From Paraburkholderia terricola (GTDB taxonomy: Bacteria > Pseudomonadota > Gammaproteobacteria > Burkholderiales > Burkholderiaceae): a DNA stretch of 64,000 bases. The stretch covers positions 1 to 64,000 of the forward strand of contig NZ_FRAB01000008.1 of the NCBI RefSeq assembly GCF_900142195.1. The letters run 5' to 3'. Shown here piece by piece: positions 1 through 10,168 of the stretch; the first letter of the stretch is position 1, and the number at the start of each line of letters is the position of its first letter. The translations under genes were made by a program, and so were the position numbers. The notes beneath the pieces are model-generated. The model did not search any database. It saw nothing but the letters and a program-made list of their open reading frames with translations, and was not told the origin of the DNA.

Positions 1-287
1 GGTGATCAGTAACCGATGAAAGACCGACCTTTTAACCCTGAAAACACGACATTTGTATTTAGCCGCCGCCACGACATCTTGAAATGGCCTCGACAAACAA
101 TGCAGTGGCTAGACGGTAATGTCCGCTTTTAGCTAGATAGATGGAATGGTCGCCTCCCGCCTTTGAAGTCTTTCAAGATCAAATGGTCAGGCATACGGCA
201 TTGCTGAAGGCCGGGCGTGATGGAGCCTGCACTCCCGTTCGCTCCATCCCGCCCGCGTCAGCCGCATCCCGCGAAACGAACGGGCGC

Positions 288-1400
288 TCAGAACCGATGA
301 CGGATACCGGCCGCGACCAGCAACTGGCTGCGGCCCGCCGACGGATCGGACGTATTGATCACGGCGGGGACGCGAGATGAAGCGCGCTGATACACCGTCT
401 CCAGATAGGTATCGGTGCGCTTCGAAAGCTGGTAGCCAGCCTGCAACGCGCCCTGATGCCAGTGTGCACCCGAGCCCTTCGTATAGGTGTACATGCTGGC
501 GAGCGACACTTTCGGCGCCCACTGGTACACGCCATTGATCTCATAGTTGCTGAAGCCTACCGAAGGCTCCGCTGAACCGGAACCGGCATCGGTCACACCG
601 CTATAGGTCGAGCGGGACCACGCGGCACCCACCGTAAAATCGCCGATCGCATAGCTTGCGCCGACGCCATACGTGCTCTGCGTCTGCACGCTCGCGTCGA
701 ATACGTCGCGATTCGAGCCGGGCAGATTCACGGTGTCATATGCGCCTCCCGCGGTGTTGCCGCGGCCGTTCACGTGCAGGTAAGCGGCGCCCGCGTTGAA
801 CGGCCCGCTCTGGTAGTTCGCGCCGACGCTGTACGCGCGATTGTTGGCGAACTGACCGGCACCGTTCGAAAACGCGTACATGCCGCCGAAGCTGAAGCCG
901 CCGAACGACGGGCTCGCATACGTGACCGAATTGCGCGCGAGGTACGCGTTGTTGGCGTTGTCGTTGTCGAACGGATGCGCGAACGCCGTGCCCCCCGCAC
1001 TGCCCGTCAGCGTGAACGGTGCGAAGTAGTCGTGGACCGAATCGTACTGGTGACCTACCCTGACCGTCCCGTACGTCTCGTTGCCAAAGCCGACGTAGTA
1101 CGGGTGATCGATGAAGCCGTCGCCCGTCGTCACCGAAAACCCGCGCTCCAGTTGAAAGATCGCCTTGTTGCCGCCACCGAGATCCTCGGTGCCCGCGAGG
1201 CCCCAGAAGCTGCCATCGATCAGCCCCGAGGTGGCCTTGTACTGCGCGTGGCCGCCGACGTTACTCACATACGCGAGCCCCGTATCAAGTTCGCCATACA
1301 GCGTTACGCTGCTCTGCGCGTGGGCGTTCGCGCCGAGGAACGCGAGCGTGGCGGCGGTGGCGGACGGAATGGTGAAAAGCTTGTTCTGTTTTGCGGACAT
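288..1400 (-). CDS. Gram-negative outer-membrane porin (Burkholderia OmpC-like)
   Basis: General diffusion porin of about 370 residues that should form a trimeric 16-strand beta barrel in the outer membrane. The start was placed at 1400 because the protein then begins with a short basic stretch, a hydrophobic signal core and an Ala-Gln-Ala cleavage region, followed by the family's mature start QSSVTLYGELDTG. The conserved EDLGGG-AIFQLERGF block follows, and the chain ends HRF, with the terminal Phe required for outer-membrane assembly. A longer in-frame start at 1451 would spoil the signal peptide. It is transcribed alone. A second, diverged porin lies at 26737-27918. Confidence 0.95.
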   Translation of the reverse strand: MSAKQNKLFTIPSATAATLAFLGANAHAQSSVTLYGELDTGLAYVSNVGGHAQYKATSGLIDGSFWGLAGTEDLGGGNKAIFQLERGFSVTTGDGFIDHPYYVGFGNETYGTVRVGHQYDSVHDYFAPFTLTGSAGGTAFAHPFDNDNANNAYLARNSVTYASPSFGGFSFGGMYAFSNGAGQFANNRAYSVGANYQSGPFNAGAAYLHVNGRGNTAGGAYDTVNLPGSNRDVFDASVQTQSTYGVGASYAIGDFTVGAAWSRSTYSGVTDAGSGSAEPSVGFSNYEINGVYQWAPKVSLASMYTYTKGSGAHWHQGALQAGYQLSKRTDTYLETVYQRASSRVPAVINTSDPSAGRSQLLVAAGIRHRF

Positions 1401-1617
1401 GTCGTGAACCGGTTGAAAAAATGAACAGGTCGTGCGCATCCGGCGCTGCACGCAACGGTGCGTGGCGAGGAACGTGTGCGCACGATATATGCATCGTGAG
1501 GTCTGCGGTGATCGTGAGCGCCATCAACAGACGACGCTCACGCACCATGATTCAAGGCTGGTCGAAGCCATTGCGCACGGGCTTGAACCCCATCCCGCTG
1601 CGCAGTTGCGGTCGGCT

Positions 1618-4371
1618 TCAATACCACTGCCCGTAACGGCGGATATACAGCGTCTTCACAACCTGCGTCAGCATCATGTAGCCGAGGATTGTTGCGACGA
1701 GCCAGAGCCAGTAGCTGTGATCCAGCGAAGTAAAACCCAATGCCCCGGCCAGTGGAGAAAACGGCAACCAGCAGCCCACGAGGATAGCGATCGAGGTCGA
1801 CAGCAGCACCGGCAGCGACGCGGTACTCTGGACAAACGGAATCTTGCGCGTGCGCAGCATGTGGACGACGAGCGTCTGGGAGACGAGACCTTCGATGAAC
1901 CAGCCGGAATTCATGATGCTCTGACCGCCGCCGTGCAGGTGGAACGCCGCGCCGGCGCCGAACACTGTCCACATCAGCACGTAGGTCACGATATCGAACA
2001 CCGACGACGTCGGTCCCAGCCACACCATGAAACGTCCGATATTGCCCGCATCCCACTTGCGCGGCTTCTTCACGAAATCGGGATCCATCCGGTCCCACGG
2101 CAGGAACATCTGCGAGAGGTCGTAGATCAGGTTCTGGATCAGCAATTGCATCGCCAGCATCGGTTCCCAGGGCAGGAATGCAGAGGCGATCAGCACCGAG
2201 AACACGTTGCCGAAATTCGAGCTCGCCGTCATGTTCAGGTACTTCAGGATATTGCCGAACGTCTCGCGGCCCTTGATTACGCCCTCTTCCAGCACCATCA
2301 GGCTCTTTTCGAGCAAGATGATGTCGGCGGTTTCCTTCGCGATATCGGCCCCTGTGTCCACCGAAATGCCGACGTCCGCATCACGAAGCGCCGGCGCGTC
2401 GTTGATCCCGTCACCGAGGAAACCGACCGTGTGGCCGTTTGCCTGAAGCGCCTTCACGACACGCGCTTTCTGCAGCGGGGTGAGTTTCGCAAAGACCGTC
2501 GTGTGTTCAACCACCTGTGCAAGCTGGACATCGTTCATCGCCTCGATGTCGCGCCCGAGCAGCGCAGCGCCCGGGTCCAGTCCCACGTCGCGGCAAACCT
2601 TCACCGTGACAATCGGGTTGTCGCCCGTCAAGACCTTGACCGCCACGCCATGCTCACGCAGCGCACGAATGGCGGGCGCGGCCGAATCCTTCGGCGGATC
2701 GAGGAAAGTGAGGAAACCGCGTACCACGAGGTCTGCCTCGTCAAGGGTCTTGTACTGGGACTTCGCTTCGGCGCGCGGGATCTCGCGCGTGGCGACCACC
2801 AGCACACGGTAGCCCTCCTCGTTGTACGCCTCGGCTCGTGCAAGCAGCATGTCGCGCTCGTGCGCCGTCAACGCGTGGACCGTGTCACCGTTCTGAATGT
2901 GTGTCGACACCATCAGCATTTCTTCGACAGCGCCCTTCGACACCATCAGTTGGTTGCCGTCCAACCCCTCGACCACCACCGAAAGTCTGCGGCGTACAAA
3001 ATCGAACGGCAGTTCGTCGACCTTGGCGTACTGCGTCAGTTTCACCGGCGCGACACGTTCATTGGCATGGTCCACGACGGCGATGTCCATGAGATTCTTC
3101 TGCCCGCTCTGGTGGAAGCTGTTCAGCCAGGCAAGTTGCAGAATCCGCTCATCCCGCTTGCCGTGGATGTCGAGGTGACGTTCAAGGATGATCTTGTCCT
3201 GCGTGAGCGTGCCGGTCTTGTCCGTACACAGGACGTCCATTGCGCCGAAGTTCTGCACCGAATTGAGCCGCTTCACGACCACCTTGCGTCGCGCCATCGC
3301 AATGGCGCCCCTCGCCAGATTCGCCGACACGATCATCGGCAGCATCTCCGGCGTCAGACCGACCGCGACTGCAAGCGCGAACGTCACCGCGGACAGCCAG
3401 TCGCCCTTGGTCAGGCCATTGATCAGGAACACCACCGGCACCATGACCAGCATGAAGCGGATCAGCAGCCATGACACACTGTTGACGCCGCGATCGAAGC
3501 TGGTTTCGACGCGCTTGTGACTGACCACGTTTTTTGCCAGTGAGCCGAAATAGGTATCGACGCCGGTGGCGATGACGATTGCCGTTGCCGTCCCGCTGAC
3601 CACGTTGGTTCCCATGAAGCAGATATGGGCGAGATCGAGGAGATCGGTCCGGTCATCGGAAGCGGCATGGGCCGATTTCTCCGTCACCGCGCCGAGCGTG
3701 TCGTATTTCTCGACGGGCAGTGCCTCGCCGGTCAACGCCGCCTGACTGATGAACAGATCGCGCGACTCGATCAGACGGATGTCGGCGGGGATCATGTCAC
3801 CCGCCTGCAGACTGACGATATCGCCGACGACCAGATCACGCATCGCGATTTCCTGCCTCTCTTGATCCGCGAATACGGTTGCCCTGCGAATCACGGTCGC
3901 CGTTGTGCGAACCATGGACTTGAGCCGCTCTGCTGCCCTGTTTGAGCGGTATTCCTGAAAGAAGCGCAACAGACCGCTGGCGGTCACCATCGTGAGCAGG
4001 ATGCCGACCCCGGTCCAGTTGCGATCGTCCGGCGCAGCAAGGTACACGTCCGTGAAGAAGGTAATGACCGACAGACCGAGCAGCACCAGCACGAACGGGT
4101 TTTTGAAGGCTCGCAGCAGCTGTACCAGTGCGTGTGGGGCTCTGTCATGGGCGACTTCATTGGGACCCGCACGTTGCAGACGCTCCAGTGCGTCTGCCGT
4201 GAGAAGACCGTCGAGCGAGCTGTTCGTCTGCTTGAGCGTGGCGTCGACGGATTCGTTGGCTTCGCTTACTACGTGCGCGAAGGATCTCTGGTCGCGGCCA
4301 GCGGAGCCAGACACAAAGCCTTTCTGCTTTCGCCTGGATGTATGCGGTTTTTTTGTGGATTCGTGTTGCAT
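1618..4371 (-). CDS. mgtA: Magnesium-translocating P-type ATPase (MgtA/MgtB family)
   Basis: P3B-type ATPase that imports Mg2+ across the inner membrane when Mg2+ is scarce. The 917-residue protein has normal family length. Visible motifs are the actuator loop LTGEALPVEKYD, the phosphorylation site CTDKTGTLTQDK, and the hinge motif GDGINDAPALRDADVG. About ten membrane segments can be recognised, with a C-terminal block of several helices ending near the stop. The start has an AGGAA ribosome site about 7 bases upstream. About 140 bases of leader separate it from a small ORF at 4512-4673 that may control it. The N-terminal 40 residues are polar and basic, as in other MgtA proteins. Confidence 0.95.
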   Translation of the reverse strand: MQHESTKKPHTSRRKQKGFVSGSAGRDQRSFAHVVSEANESVDATLKQTNSSLDGLLTADALERLQRAGPNEVAHDRAPHALVQLLRAFKNPFVLVLLGLSVITFFTDVYLAAPDDRNWTGVGILLTMVTASGLLRFFQEYRSNRAAERLKSMVRTTATVIRRATVFADQERQEIAMRDLVVGDIVSLQAGDMIPADIRLIESRDLFISQAALTGEALPVEKYDTLGAVTEKSAHAASDDRTDLLDLAHICFMGTNVVSGTATAIVIATGVDTYFGSLAKNVVSHKRVETSFDRGVNSVSWLLIRFMLVMVPVVFLINGLTKGDWLSAVTFALAVAVGLTPEMLPMIVSANLARGAIAMARRKVVVKRLNSVQNFGAMDVLCTDKTGTLTQDKIILERHLDIHGKRDERILQLAWLNSFHQSGQKNLMDIAVVDHANERVAPVKLTQYAKVDELPFDFVRRRLSVVVEGLDGNQLMVSKGAVEEMLMVSTHIQNGDTVHALTAHERDMLLARAEAYNEEGYRVLVVATREIPRAEAKSQYKTLDEADLVVRGFLTFLDPPKDSAAPAIRALREHGVAVKVLTGDNPIVTVKVCRDVGLDPGAALLGRDIEAMNDVQLAQVVEHTTVFAKLTPLQKARVVKALQANGHTVGFLGDGINDAPALRDADVGISVDTGADIAKETADIILLEKSLMVLEEGVIKGRETFGNILKYLNMTASSNFGNVFSVLIASAFLPWEPMLAMQLLIQNLIYDLSQMFLPWDRMDPDFVKKPRKWDAGNIGRFMVWLGPTSSVFDIVTYVLMWTVFGAGAAFHLHGGGQSIMNSGWFIEGLVSQTLVVHMLRTRKIPFVQSTASLPVLLSTSIAILVGCWLPFSPLAGALGFTSLDHSYWLWLVATILGYMMLTQVVKTLYIRRYGQWY

Positions 4372-4511
4372 CGGCTGTTCCTGCTGCTATGCACGCGGCG
4401 AACGGCCCGCGGCTTTTGAATATTGGAGATGTGTCGTTCCATGAGGCCCGAGGCGCTCAGCGACAGCGCGCGTTGCCTCGATACGGCGGACGCGTGCTGT
4501 CGACGCCATGC

Positions 4512-4673
4512 TCAGGAGAGACCGTGCTTCTGGCCCAGCAGGGCCCTGACTGCCGCCCACCACCGGTGTGACGGTTTGGTGGGCGTTGGCGATACGAGCG
4601 CTGGCGCTGCTTCGTAATAGTGGTGCGACTCGCGGACCTGTGGCAGTTGCGATACGAGAAGGGCGAAATACAT
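4512..4673 (-). CDS. Small leader-like ORF upstream of mgtA
   Basis: Encodes 53 residues beginning MYFALLVSQLPQ. It has a clean GGAG ribosome site 7 to 8 bases before the ATG and the same orientation as mgtA, ending 140 bases before it. The second half has closely spaced prolines (PALVSPTPTKP) and then a Trp-Trp pair. In Salmonella, mgtA is preceded by the proline-rich leader peptide MgtL, whose translation controls mgtA transcription. The arrangement here is similar, but this ORF is longer and I see no sequence relation. Equally it could be a small membrane-associated protein. A ribosome site and position support expression; its function is inference. Confidence 0.5.
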   Translation of the reverse strand: MYFALLVSQLPQVRESHHYYEAAPALVSPTPTKPSHRWWAAVRALLGQKHGLS

Positions 4674-5308
4674 GCGATTTCTCCGTTCGGGTCGAAGCCC
4701 GACTGATTGTTGAGGTCGCCGGGACGCCTGCACGGCAACGCTCAAACAGTCAGGCAAGTGACGGCGAACGCGTGTGGGCATCCATCAGGCAATGAAAAAA
4801 CGTAAGCGGCGTAAAGGCCATATGTCACTGTCGGGCATGACGTCTCCTTTCCGATGCGTTGTGCACGGGCGTGTCAGTTCATGCGCCCGCAGGGATAAAC
4901 CAGCGGGCGCACGCGAGCATGGTCCCGAGTCGGGCTCAGGAAACCGGCCGTACGGACGGACGCAATCTGGCGTGCCGAAGCGGCGCTGAAATGGAGTGAA
5001 CGGGAGCGGTACTGAAAACTACTGCGACGCGCACCATCTGCCTGCGGGCAGAACGGTGGCTGAATGAGGCTAGCGGATGTTCTGCCGGTCAGGCAATCAA
5101 ACTGTTCGAGAATTGACTACTGCAACTGTCCAAGGCACTAGCCCCTGTTTGTGAAGACGGACGGATTGTAAGCAGACGCTCAGGACAGCGTCAACCTTAA
5201 ATTTTGCTGTACGGAGCAAATGCGCGCGTTGAAGATTCGACGCGTCTCGAGATGGATTGGATGTCAGAGTCGTTTTTTGTCAGGGCCGTCGAGAAGATGG
5301 ATTGCCTC
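4674..5308. other. Intergenic region, mgtA leader side and T6SS remnant side
   Basis: No gene that I can support. The promoter of the small ORF and mgtA should lie in the left part (about 4680-5000, minus strand). Short open frames here lack ribosome sites and sensible composition. The right part borders the decayed tssG fragment. Confidence 0.5.
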
Positions 5309-5868
5309 TCACACTCCGCAGGGAATGAAGTGCGAGACCGCGATCGAGGCGTCCGGCACGGCATGCCGCAGCACGCCTGCCAGCCCTTCAGCCGTGCGTG
5401 TTTTCTGCATGGTGAGCGCGAGCATCGATAGCAGCCGGCGCTTGTCGGCCACCTCGAGCAGTCGCTGACGCGCGGTGGAAGGCTGCGGCTTTTCATCCGC
5501 CGCGGGTAGCCTGGGCACCGACGTGATGAGGCGCGGGGATGTACTGAATCCGAAGCCGGCGAAGCTGAGCAGATAGCGCGACACCGGGTCCGTGCCATCG
5601 CGCCTGAAGCCGACCGGGTACCGGTATTTGCGCGCGACACGGTAGTACTGTGTGATGACGCGGTGGTGGAACAGGTCGAGAAACGCCGACAGGCGCTCTG
5701 CCCCGTCGCGGTTCTGGGCTACCACATCGACGAAATACGCGGGCATGCGCGCGTCGACGCCATAAAGTCCGAGAAACGTCGTCACCACCGATGGTCGCGC
5801 TGACAGATCGTCGGTGTCGTACCGGACCGCATCGATTTCGCGCCCGGGAAAGCCCAGCTGCGCGCGCG
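5309..5868 (-). pseudogene. tssG: tssG fragment (type VI secretion baseplate), truncated at both ends
   Basis: TssG is a baseplate wedge protein of the type VI secretion system. The minus-strand frame carries a recognisable middle part: QLGFPGREIDAVRYD, then FLGLYGVDARMPAYFVDVV, FLDLFHHRVITQYYR, and a DPVSRYLLSFAGFG-TSPRLI segment. Both ends are missing. At the 5' side the homology stops at about 5868, exactly where hcp sequence begins on the other strand. At the 3' side the frame ends early, at 5309, before the C-terminal domain. About 185 residues remain of a normal length near 330 or more. There is no credible start codon at the left edge of the homology, so it is a remnant. Confidence 0.85.
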
Positions 5869-6165
5869 AACGGAACCGGATGGGATCCGTACCTCTACAA
5901 GGCAGTCACGAGCGGCCAGACCCTCAAGTCCGCTGAAATCAGGTGGTACAAGATCGACGACGCGGGCAAGGAGAAGGAGTACTTCAACACGAAGCTCGAT
6001 AACGTGAAGGTGGTCGCCGTGCGTCCGAAGATGCTCGACATCAAGGATCCGGACTACGAGAAGCACAACCACCTGGAGGAGGTCGAGCTGCGCTACGAGA
6101 CGATCACCTGTTCGTACAAGGACGGCAACATCATTCACAAGGACACCTGGAACGAGCGTTCCTGA
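5869..6165 (+). pseudogene. hcp: hcp (tssD) 3' fragment, type VI tube protein
   Basis: Hcp hexamers build the inner tube of the type VI secretion system. Only the C-terminal 98 residues are present: NGTGWDPYLYKAVTSGQ, then LKSAEIRWYKID, YFNTKLDNVKVV, and the typical end with ELRYETITCSYKDG and DTWNERS. A full protein is about 160 to 170 residues. The plus-strand frame stays open upstream to 5791 but that part reads antisense to tssG and is not Hcp-like. The junction at about 5869 marks a rearrangement. A perfect rho-independent terminator follows at 6229. Confidence 0.85.
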
Positions 6166-6228
6166 ATGACCGCTGGTCTGAAGGCCGGTCCGCCTCACCG
6201 GTAGTCTCCGGGATATCGGCCTTCCTTT

Positions 6229-6260
6229 GCCAGTCCGCCTGTGCGGACTGGCCTTTTTCC
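6229..6260 (+). terminator. Rho-independent terminator after hcp remnant
   Basis: Perfect 10-bp stem GCCAGTCCGC / GCGGACTGGC with a 4-base loop (6239-6242), followed by CTTTTTCC. It lies 63 bases after the hcp stop and before clpV. Its intactness suggests the locus decayed recently. Confidence 0.9.
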
Positions 6261-6321
6261 TGCGTGGGGCGAGCGCTCCCAGCGCCGGCACGCCCCCATT
6301 CCATGTGCGACAAGCCCGACC

Positions 6322-7668
6322 ATGACCGTGCATAACGACCGAAATGCATCCTTCCGCGACGCCAGCCAGCTCCCGCAGCGGCTCAATCCACATTGCGCGA
6401 AAACGCTCGAGGCTGCGGCAAGCCTGTGCCAGACACGGCTTGCGGACGAGATTTCAGTCGAGCACTGGCTGCTCAAGCTGATCGAGGCCAGGGACGGCGA
6501 TATCCCGGCCATCATGAACCACTATGAACTGGATATCGATGCCGTCTGGGATACGCTGCTCAGGGCCATCGACCACACGCCCCGTAACCTGCGCGGCCGC
6601 CCCAGTCTGTCCGCGCAGTTGGCCGTCGTCCTCCAGGACGCCTGGTTGCATGCGTTGACGCACGCCGATGGCGGCGCCCCGGCCATCCGTTCCGGCCATG
6701 TCCTGCAGGCCATCGTGGAAGCGCCACATGTCCTTCGCACAGCCAATGCCTGGCAACTGCTGTCGGTGAGCAGTGCACAGATTGAACGGCTGCTGCCGCG
6801 CCTTGGGCCGCGCACCTGCGAGAACCCGCTGGAAGAGCCGGAAGCCCCCGAAGAACCGACCGGCGCCCCGCCGGTAACCGGCGCCGTTGAACACGCGCGG
6901 CAGGGACCCGCCGCACGGGCAGCCACGCGCACCGTGGAAGGCGACGCACTCGCCCGCTTTGCCATCGACATCACGGCGAAAGCGCGTGACGGCAGGATCG
7001 ACCCCGTATTCGGGCGCGAGCGCGAAATCCAGCAGATGGTCGACGTGCTCGCGCGCCAGCGCAAGAACAACCCGATCCTCGTCGGCGAGCCGGGTGTCGG
7101 CAAGACCGCGCTCGTCGAGGGCCTCGCGCTACGCGTCGCCGCTGGCACCGTGCCGAACGTGATCCGTGACGTGCGTATTCTCACGCTCGATCTCGGCCTG
7201 CTGCAGGCGGGTGTGGGCGTGAAGGGCGAATTCGAGCAGCGCCTCGGGAATGTGATCGATGAAGTGCAGGCATCCACCGTGCCAATCCTGCTTTTCATCG
7301 ACGAAGCCCACACGCTGATCGGCGCGGGCAATGCCGCCGGCGGCGCTGATGCGGCCAACCTCCTCAAACCCGCACTCGCGCGCGGCGAGCTGCGCACGAT
7401 CGCCGCGACCACCTGGTCCGAATACAAGGAATTCGTCGGGGCCATGGCCGGGCTGTGTCTTGCCCGCGAATCCGGCGCGCGCAACGTGGATGCGTTCCTG
7501 AACCAGCGCATCCTGCCGGCGGTTTCCCGCGAACTGCTCACGCGCATGGCAGGCGGAACCCCGCCCGCGAGGATTGTTCTGTCCAGTTCGGCCGAAGGCA
7601 ACCTGACGATCGACTTCGTCGATCATGGGCTGCCCGCTGCGGCAAGCTCCGCGGCGCCGGTCGCCTGA
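6322..7668 (+). pseudogene. clpV: clpV (tssH) with a large in-frame internal deletion
   Basis: ClpV is the AAA+ unfoldase that recycles the contracted type VI sheath. The start at 6322 gives MTVHNDRN and a Clp N-domain (residues about 10-150). The first ATPase domain follows with Walker A GEPGVGKTALVEG and Walker B ILLFIDEAHTLIG. After AATTWSEYK (about 7429) the sequence jumps to the extreme C-terminus (ESGARNVDAFLNQRILPAVSREL-TRM, then a family-typical tail). Most of NBD1 after Walker B, the middle domain and all of NBD2 are absent. The product would be 448 residues against roughly 880 to 900 for the family. The frame is preserved, so a shortened protein could be made, but it cannot work as a disaggregase. 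Confidence 0.88.
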
Positions 7669-8078
7669 GGAAGACGGGAGATGGGGCTGCGGACGTTATC
7701 CGCTGAATTCCCGGCTGTTCCTATCTCCGAACACGAAGAAATAAAGATTCGCCTTGGCGAGCAAATCGAGGCGAGCTTGTCCTATTTCCACTGCTCCACC
7801 TCTGCCACGAGCAGTCCACTCCGACGAGGTTCGCGGTCTCCCGCGCGACTGCTTGCCCGTCACCAACGCTTAATAGCCGGTTGCAAGAAACCTCTCGAAT
7901 GGTTTGACTTGCCACGCGTTGGAACCCAACTCCGCAGCGAACGCTTGTAGCGCAGCCGAACACCATCGAGACAATATTCTCCTGGTCTTTACCGCAATAA
8001 ACCTCCCCACTCTCCCATCATCCAACGCCAACGCCCAACCTGCTCGCGCACCTGTTCCGCCAAACCTATCAACCAGCA
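7669..8078. other. Intergenic region between clpV remnant and diguanylate cyclase
   Basis: About 400 bases between convergent genes. I see no gene, no RNA and no clear terminator hairpin. Confidence 0.5.
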
Positions 8079-9617
8079 TCAACCCTTCTTATCCAGCCAG
8101 AACGGCGAAACCTTATTACGACCAGTCGCCTTGGCGTTATACAGCGCCTCGTCAGCGGCCTTGATCACCGCGGTTACGTCGCTATCCTGTTCCGGCGCCC
8201 AGCTCGCCGCACCGATGCTGGCCGTCACGCGTCCGTACTCGCTGCCGGCGTGCTCGATGGCGAGTTCGCTGATCGCCGCGCGGATCTGCTCCGCGATCAG
8301 CGCTGCGCCCGCGGGCGGCGTATCGGGCAGCACCACGACGAATTCCTCCCCGCCATAGCGGGCCGCACTGTCCGCGGGTCGTCGAATATTGTTGCCGATG
8401 CACCGCGCGACGGCGGCCAGCGCGTCGTCGCCCGCCTGGTGCCCGTAGGTGTCGTTGTAAGCCTTGAAGCGGTCGATGTCGACGAACAGCAGCGAAAACA
8501 TGCTGTGTGTACGGCGCGCCCGACGCCACTCCTGATCGAGAATCTCGCCCAGCGTGCGGCGGTTGTTCAGTCCGGTGAGGCCGTCCGTTCTCGCGAGCAG
8601 TTCGAGTTCCGATTCAGCGCGCATCCGGCGGCGCAGTTGCGCGCCAAGCAGAAACGCGAGCGCGACGAACGCCAGCGCGAAGGCGATCATCAGCGAGCCG
8701 ATGGTGGTTGCGCGCCGCCGCCAGCCCGCATAGATGTCCTGCTCGGCCTCGGCCACCATGATGATCAGCGGCAGATCGGGGAAATTCCTGAAGTAGTACA
8801 GGCGGCGCACGCCGTCGATCGACGCGGTTTCGGAAAAACTGCCTTCCGCGGCGGTGCGGAAGCGCCGGAACGTGGCCGCCTTGCCGATGTCGCGCCCGAT
8901 CGTGCGCACGTCGTACGGCTGTCGCATGATCATGATGCCGTTGCGACCGATCAGGGACACGGCGCCATGCGGCCCGAGCGACAGCCCGGCAAACAGCGTA
9001 TGGAAATACTCGAGGTTCATCGCGATCAGCACGATTCCCGCGAACGAGCCGTCGGGATGTGAAAGCCGCCGGCTCAGCGCAATGCTCGGCGAGCCGTTGC
9101 GCAGCCGCGAGCTAAACGGATCGCTGATATAGAGACCCGCGTTCGGGTTGTCACGCTGGACGATGAAATACTTCCGGTCCGAGAAATTACCCTGGCGCGG
9201 CACATCGCCGGCGGAGTCGACGACGATGTTGCCCGACGCGTCCAGCACCAGCATCGAGCCCAGGTATTTCGCGGTCGCGGCGCGGTCGAACAACACTTGT
9301 CTGCGCAGACGCGGCGGCAGTGCCAGCACCGCCGGGTCGCGCATGCCGTCGACGACCGCCTGCAGCGACAACGCGCACAGTTCGAAATTCCGCTCGATAT
9401 CGCGCTGGGCGATGAGCGCGAGGTTTCGCGACGTGTCACGGGCGCGGTCCATCGCATCGAGGCGCGCGTCGTACAGCACCGTCGCGCACAGCGAGATCAT
9501 GACCAGCGTAATGAAGATGCCGCCCGCGATAATCGCATGCGGCGCCAGATGGCCGCGCCAGAGTCGGTTGCCCAGGCCCACACTTCCCCCGTTGTTGCTT
9601 GTTACGGTCCGCACCAT
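8079..9617 (-). CDS. Membrane-bound diguanylate cyclase with periplasmic Cache-type sensor
   Basis: Makes cyclic di-GMP from two GTP. The 512-residue protein has a first membrane helix (about residues 28-50), a periplasmic dCache-like domain (about 55-300, with the typical SDRKYF and GLYISDPF blocks), a second membrane helix (about 305-328) and a C-terminal GGDEF domain. The active-site motif is intact as GGEEF (422-426), and the inhibitory I-site RPAD lies just before it, so feedback inhibition by c-di-GMP is expected. It stands alone. Its nearest downstream neighbour on the other strand is the tad operon, a surface-adhesion system of the kind often controlled by c-di-GMP, but a link is only inferred. 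Confidence 0.93.
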   Translation of the reverse strand: MVRTVTSNNGGSVGLGNRLWRGHLAPHAIIAGGIFITLVMISLCATVLYDARLDAMDRARDTSRNLALIAQRDIERNFELCALSLQAVVDGMRDPAVLALPPRLRRQVLFDRAATAKYLGSMLVLDASGNIVVDSAGDVPRQGNFSDRKYFIVQRDNPNAGLYISDPFSSRLRNGSPSIALSRRLSHPDGSFAGIVLIAMNLEYFHTLFAGLSLGPHGAVSLIGRNGIMIMRQPYDVRTIGRDIGKAATFRRFRTAAEGSFSETASIDGVRRLYYFRNFPDLPLIIMVAEAEQDIYAGWRRRATTIGSLMIAFALAFVALAFLLGAQLRRRMRAESELELLARTDGLTGLNNRRTLGEILDQEWRRARRTHSMFSLLFVDIDRFKAYNDTYGHQAGDDALAAVARCIGNNIRRPADSAARYGGEEFVVVLPDTPPAGAALIAEQIRAAISELAIEHAGSEYGRVTASIGAASWAPEQDSDVTAVIKAADEALYNAKATGRNKVSPFWLDKKG

Positions 9618-10168
9618 GCCTTGAGATAGCCAGGAAATCCGGTTATGCGGATCTCAGCTTGCTGGAGATCCGGGCATCGTAAAACGCCGGAGATTCTACC
9701 GGTTCAGCCATGCATTGTGGCCAATTCCGCCATTTGTTTTTCCAGCATTCAATCGCCTTGCAGCGAATGGCGGGCTTAAGGGTATTCCGTACCGCCTTGA
9801 AAGAATGTTATGCGTTTTCCCTATTGGTTTTTACATGAATTGTCTTACCATAAGAAAAACAACAAGCCGGTGCGGAGTCGTCGTGGCTGGATCCGCCATT
9901 GACAATGCAGCGAGGCATGCGGTCTTTTATAGCGGTTACCGAGGGATGCAACCTGCAAGGACCTTCAACCCATGACAAACCAGGAGGCTAAATCTATGTC
10001 GCAGGGTTTCCCCCGATCCGACAACCGCCCTTTTCTCTTTTAACACCACAGCCATATCGCTATTTACCGAAAGTAATCGGTAATTTCGATGCGGAAATGA
10101 TATTCGGTGCCGGGTTGGTTATTCATTCATTGGGTCCACCGTTCGCCACTTTGTTACGGGAGCCAAAA
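9618..10168. other. Divergent promoter region: diguanylate cyclase / flp-tad operon
   Basis: About 550 AT-richer bases with no supported gene. It must hold the promoters of the cyclase (minus) and of flp (plus). A GGGAG ribosome site for flp lies at about 10158-10162. I could not pick a convincing sigma-54 site. Confidence 0.5.

Noticed and set aside
1432..3474. Long plus-strand open frame antisense to mgtA
   Set aside because: His/Arg/Gln-rich translation with no family look; a shadow of the high-GC coding strand.
9715..9975. Small plus-strand open frame upstream of flp
   Set aside because: No ribosome site and no sensible composition; it lies in the promoter region.
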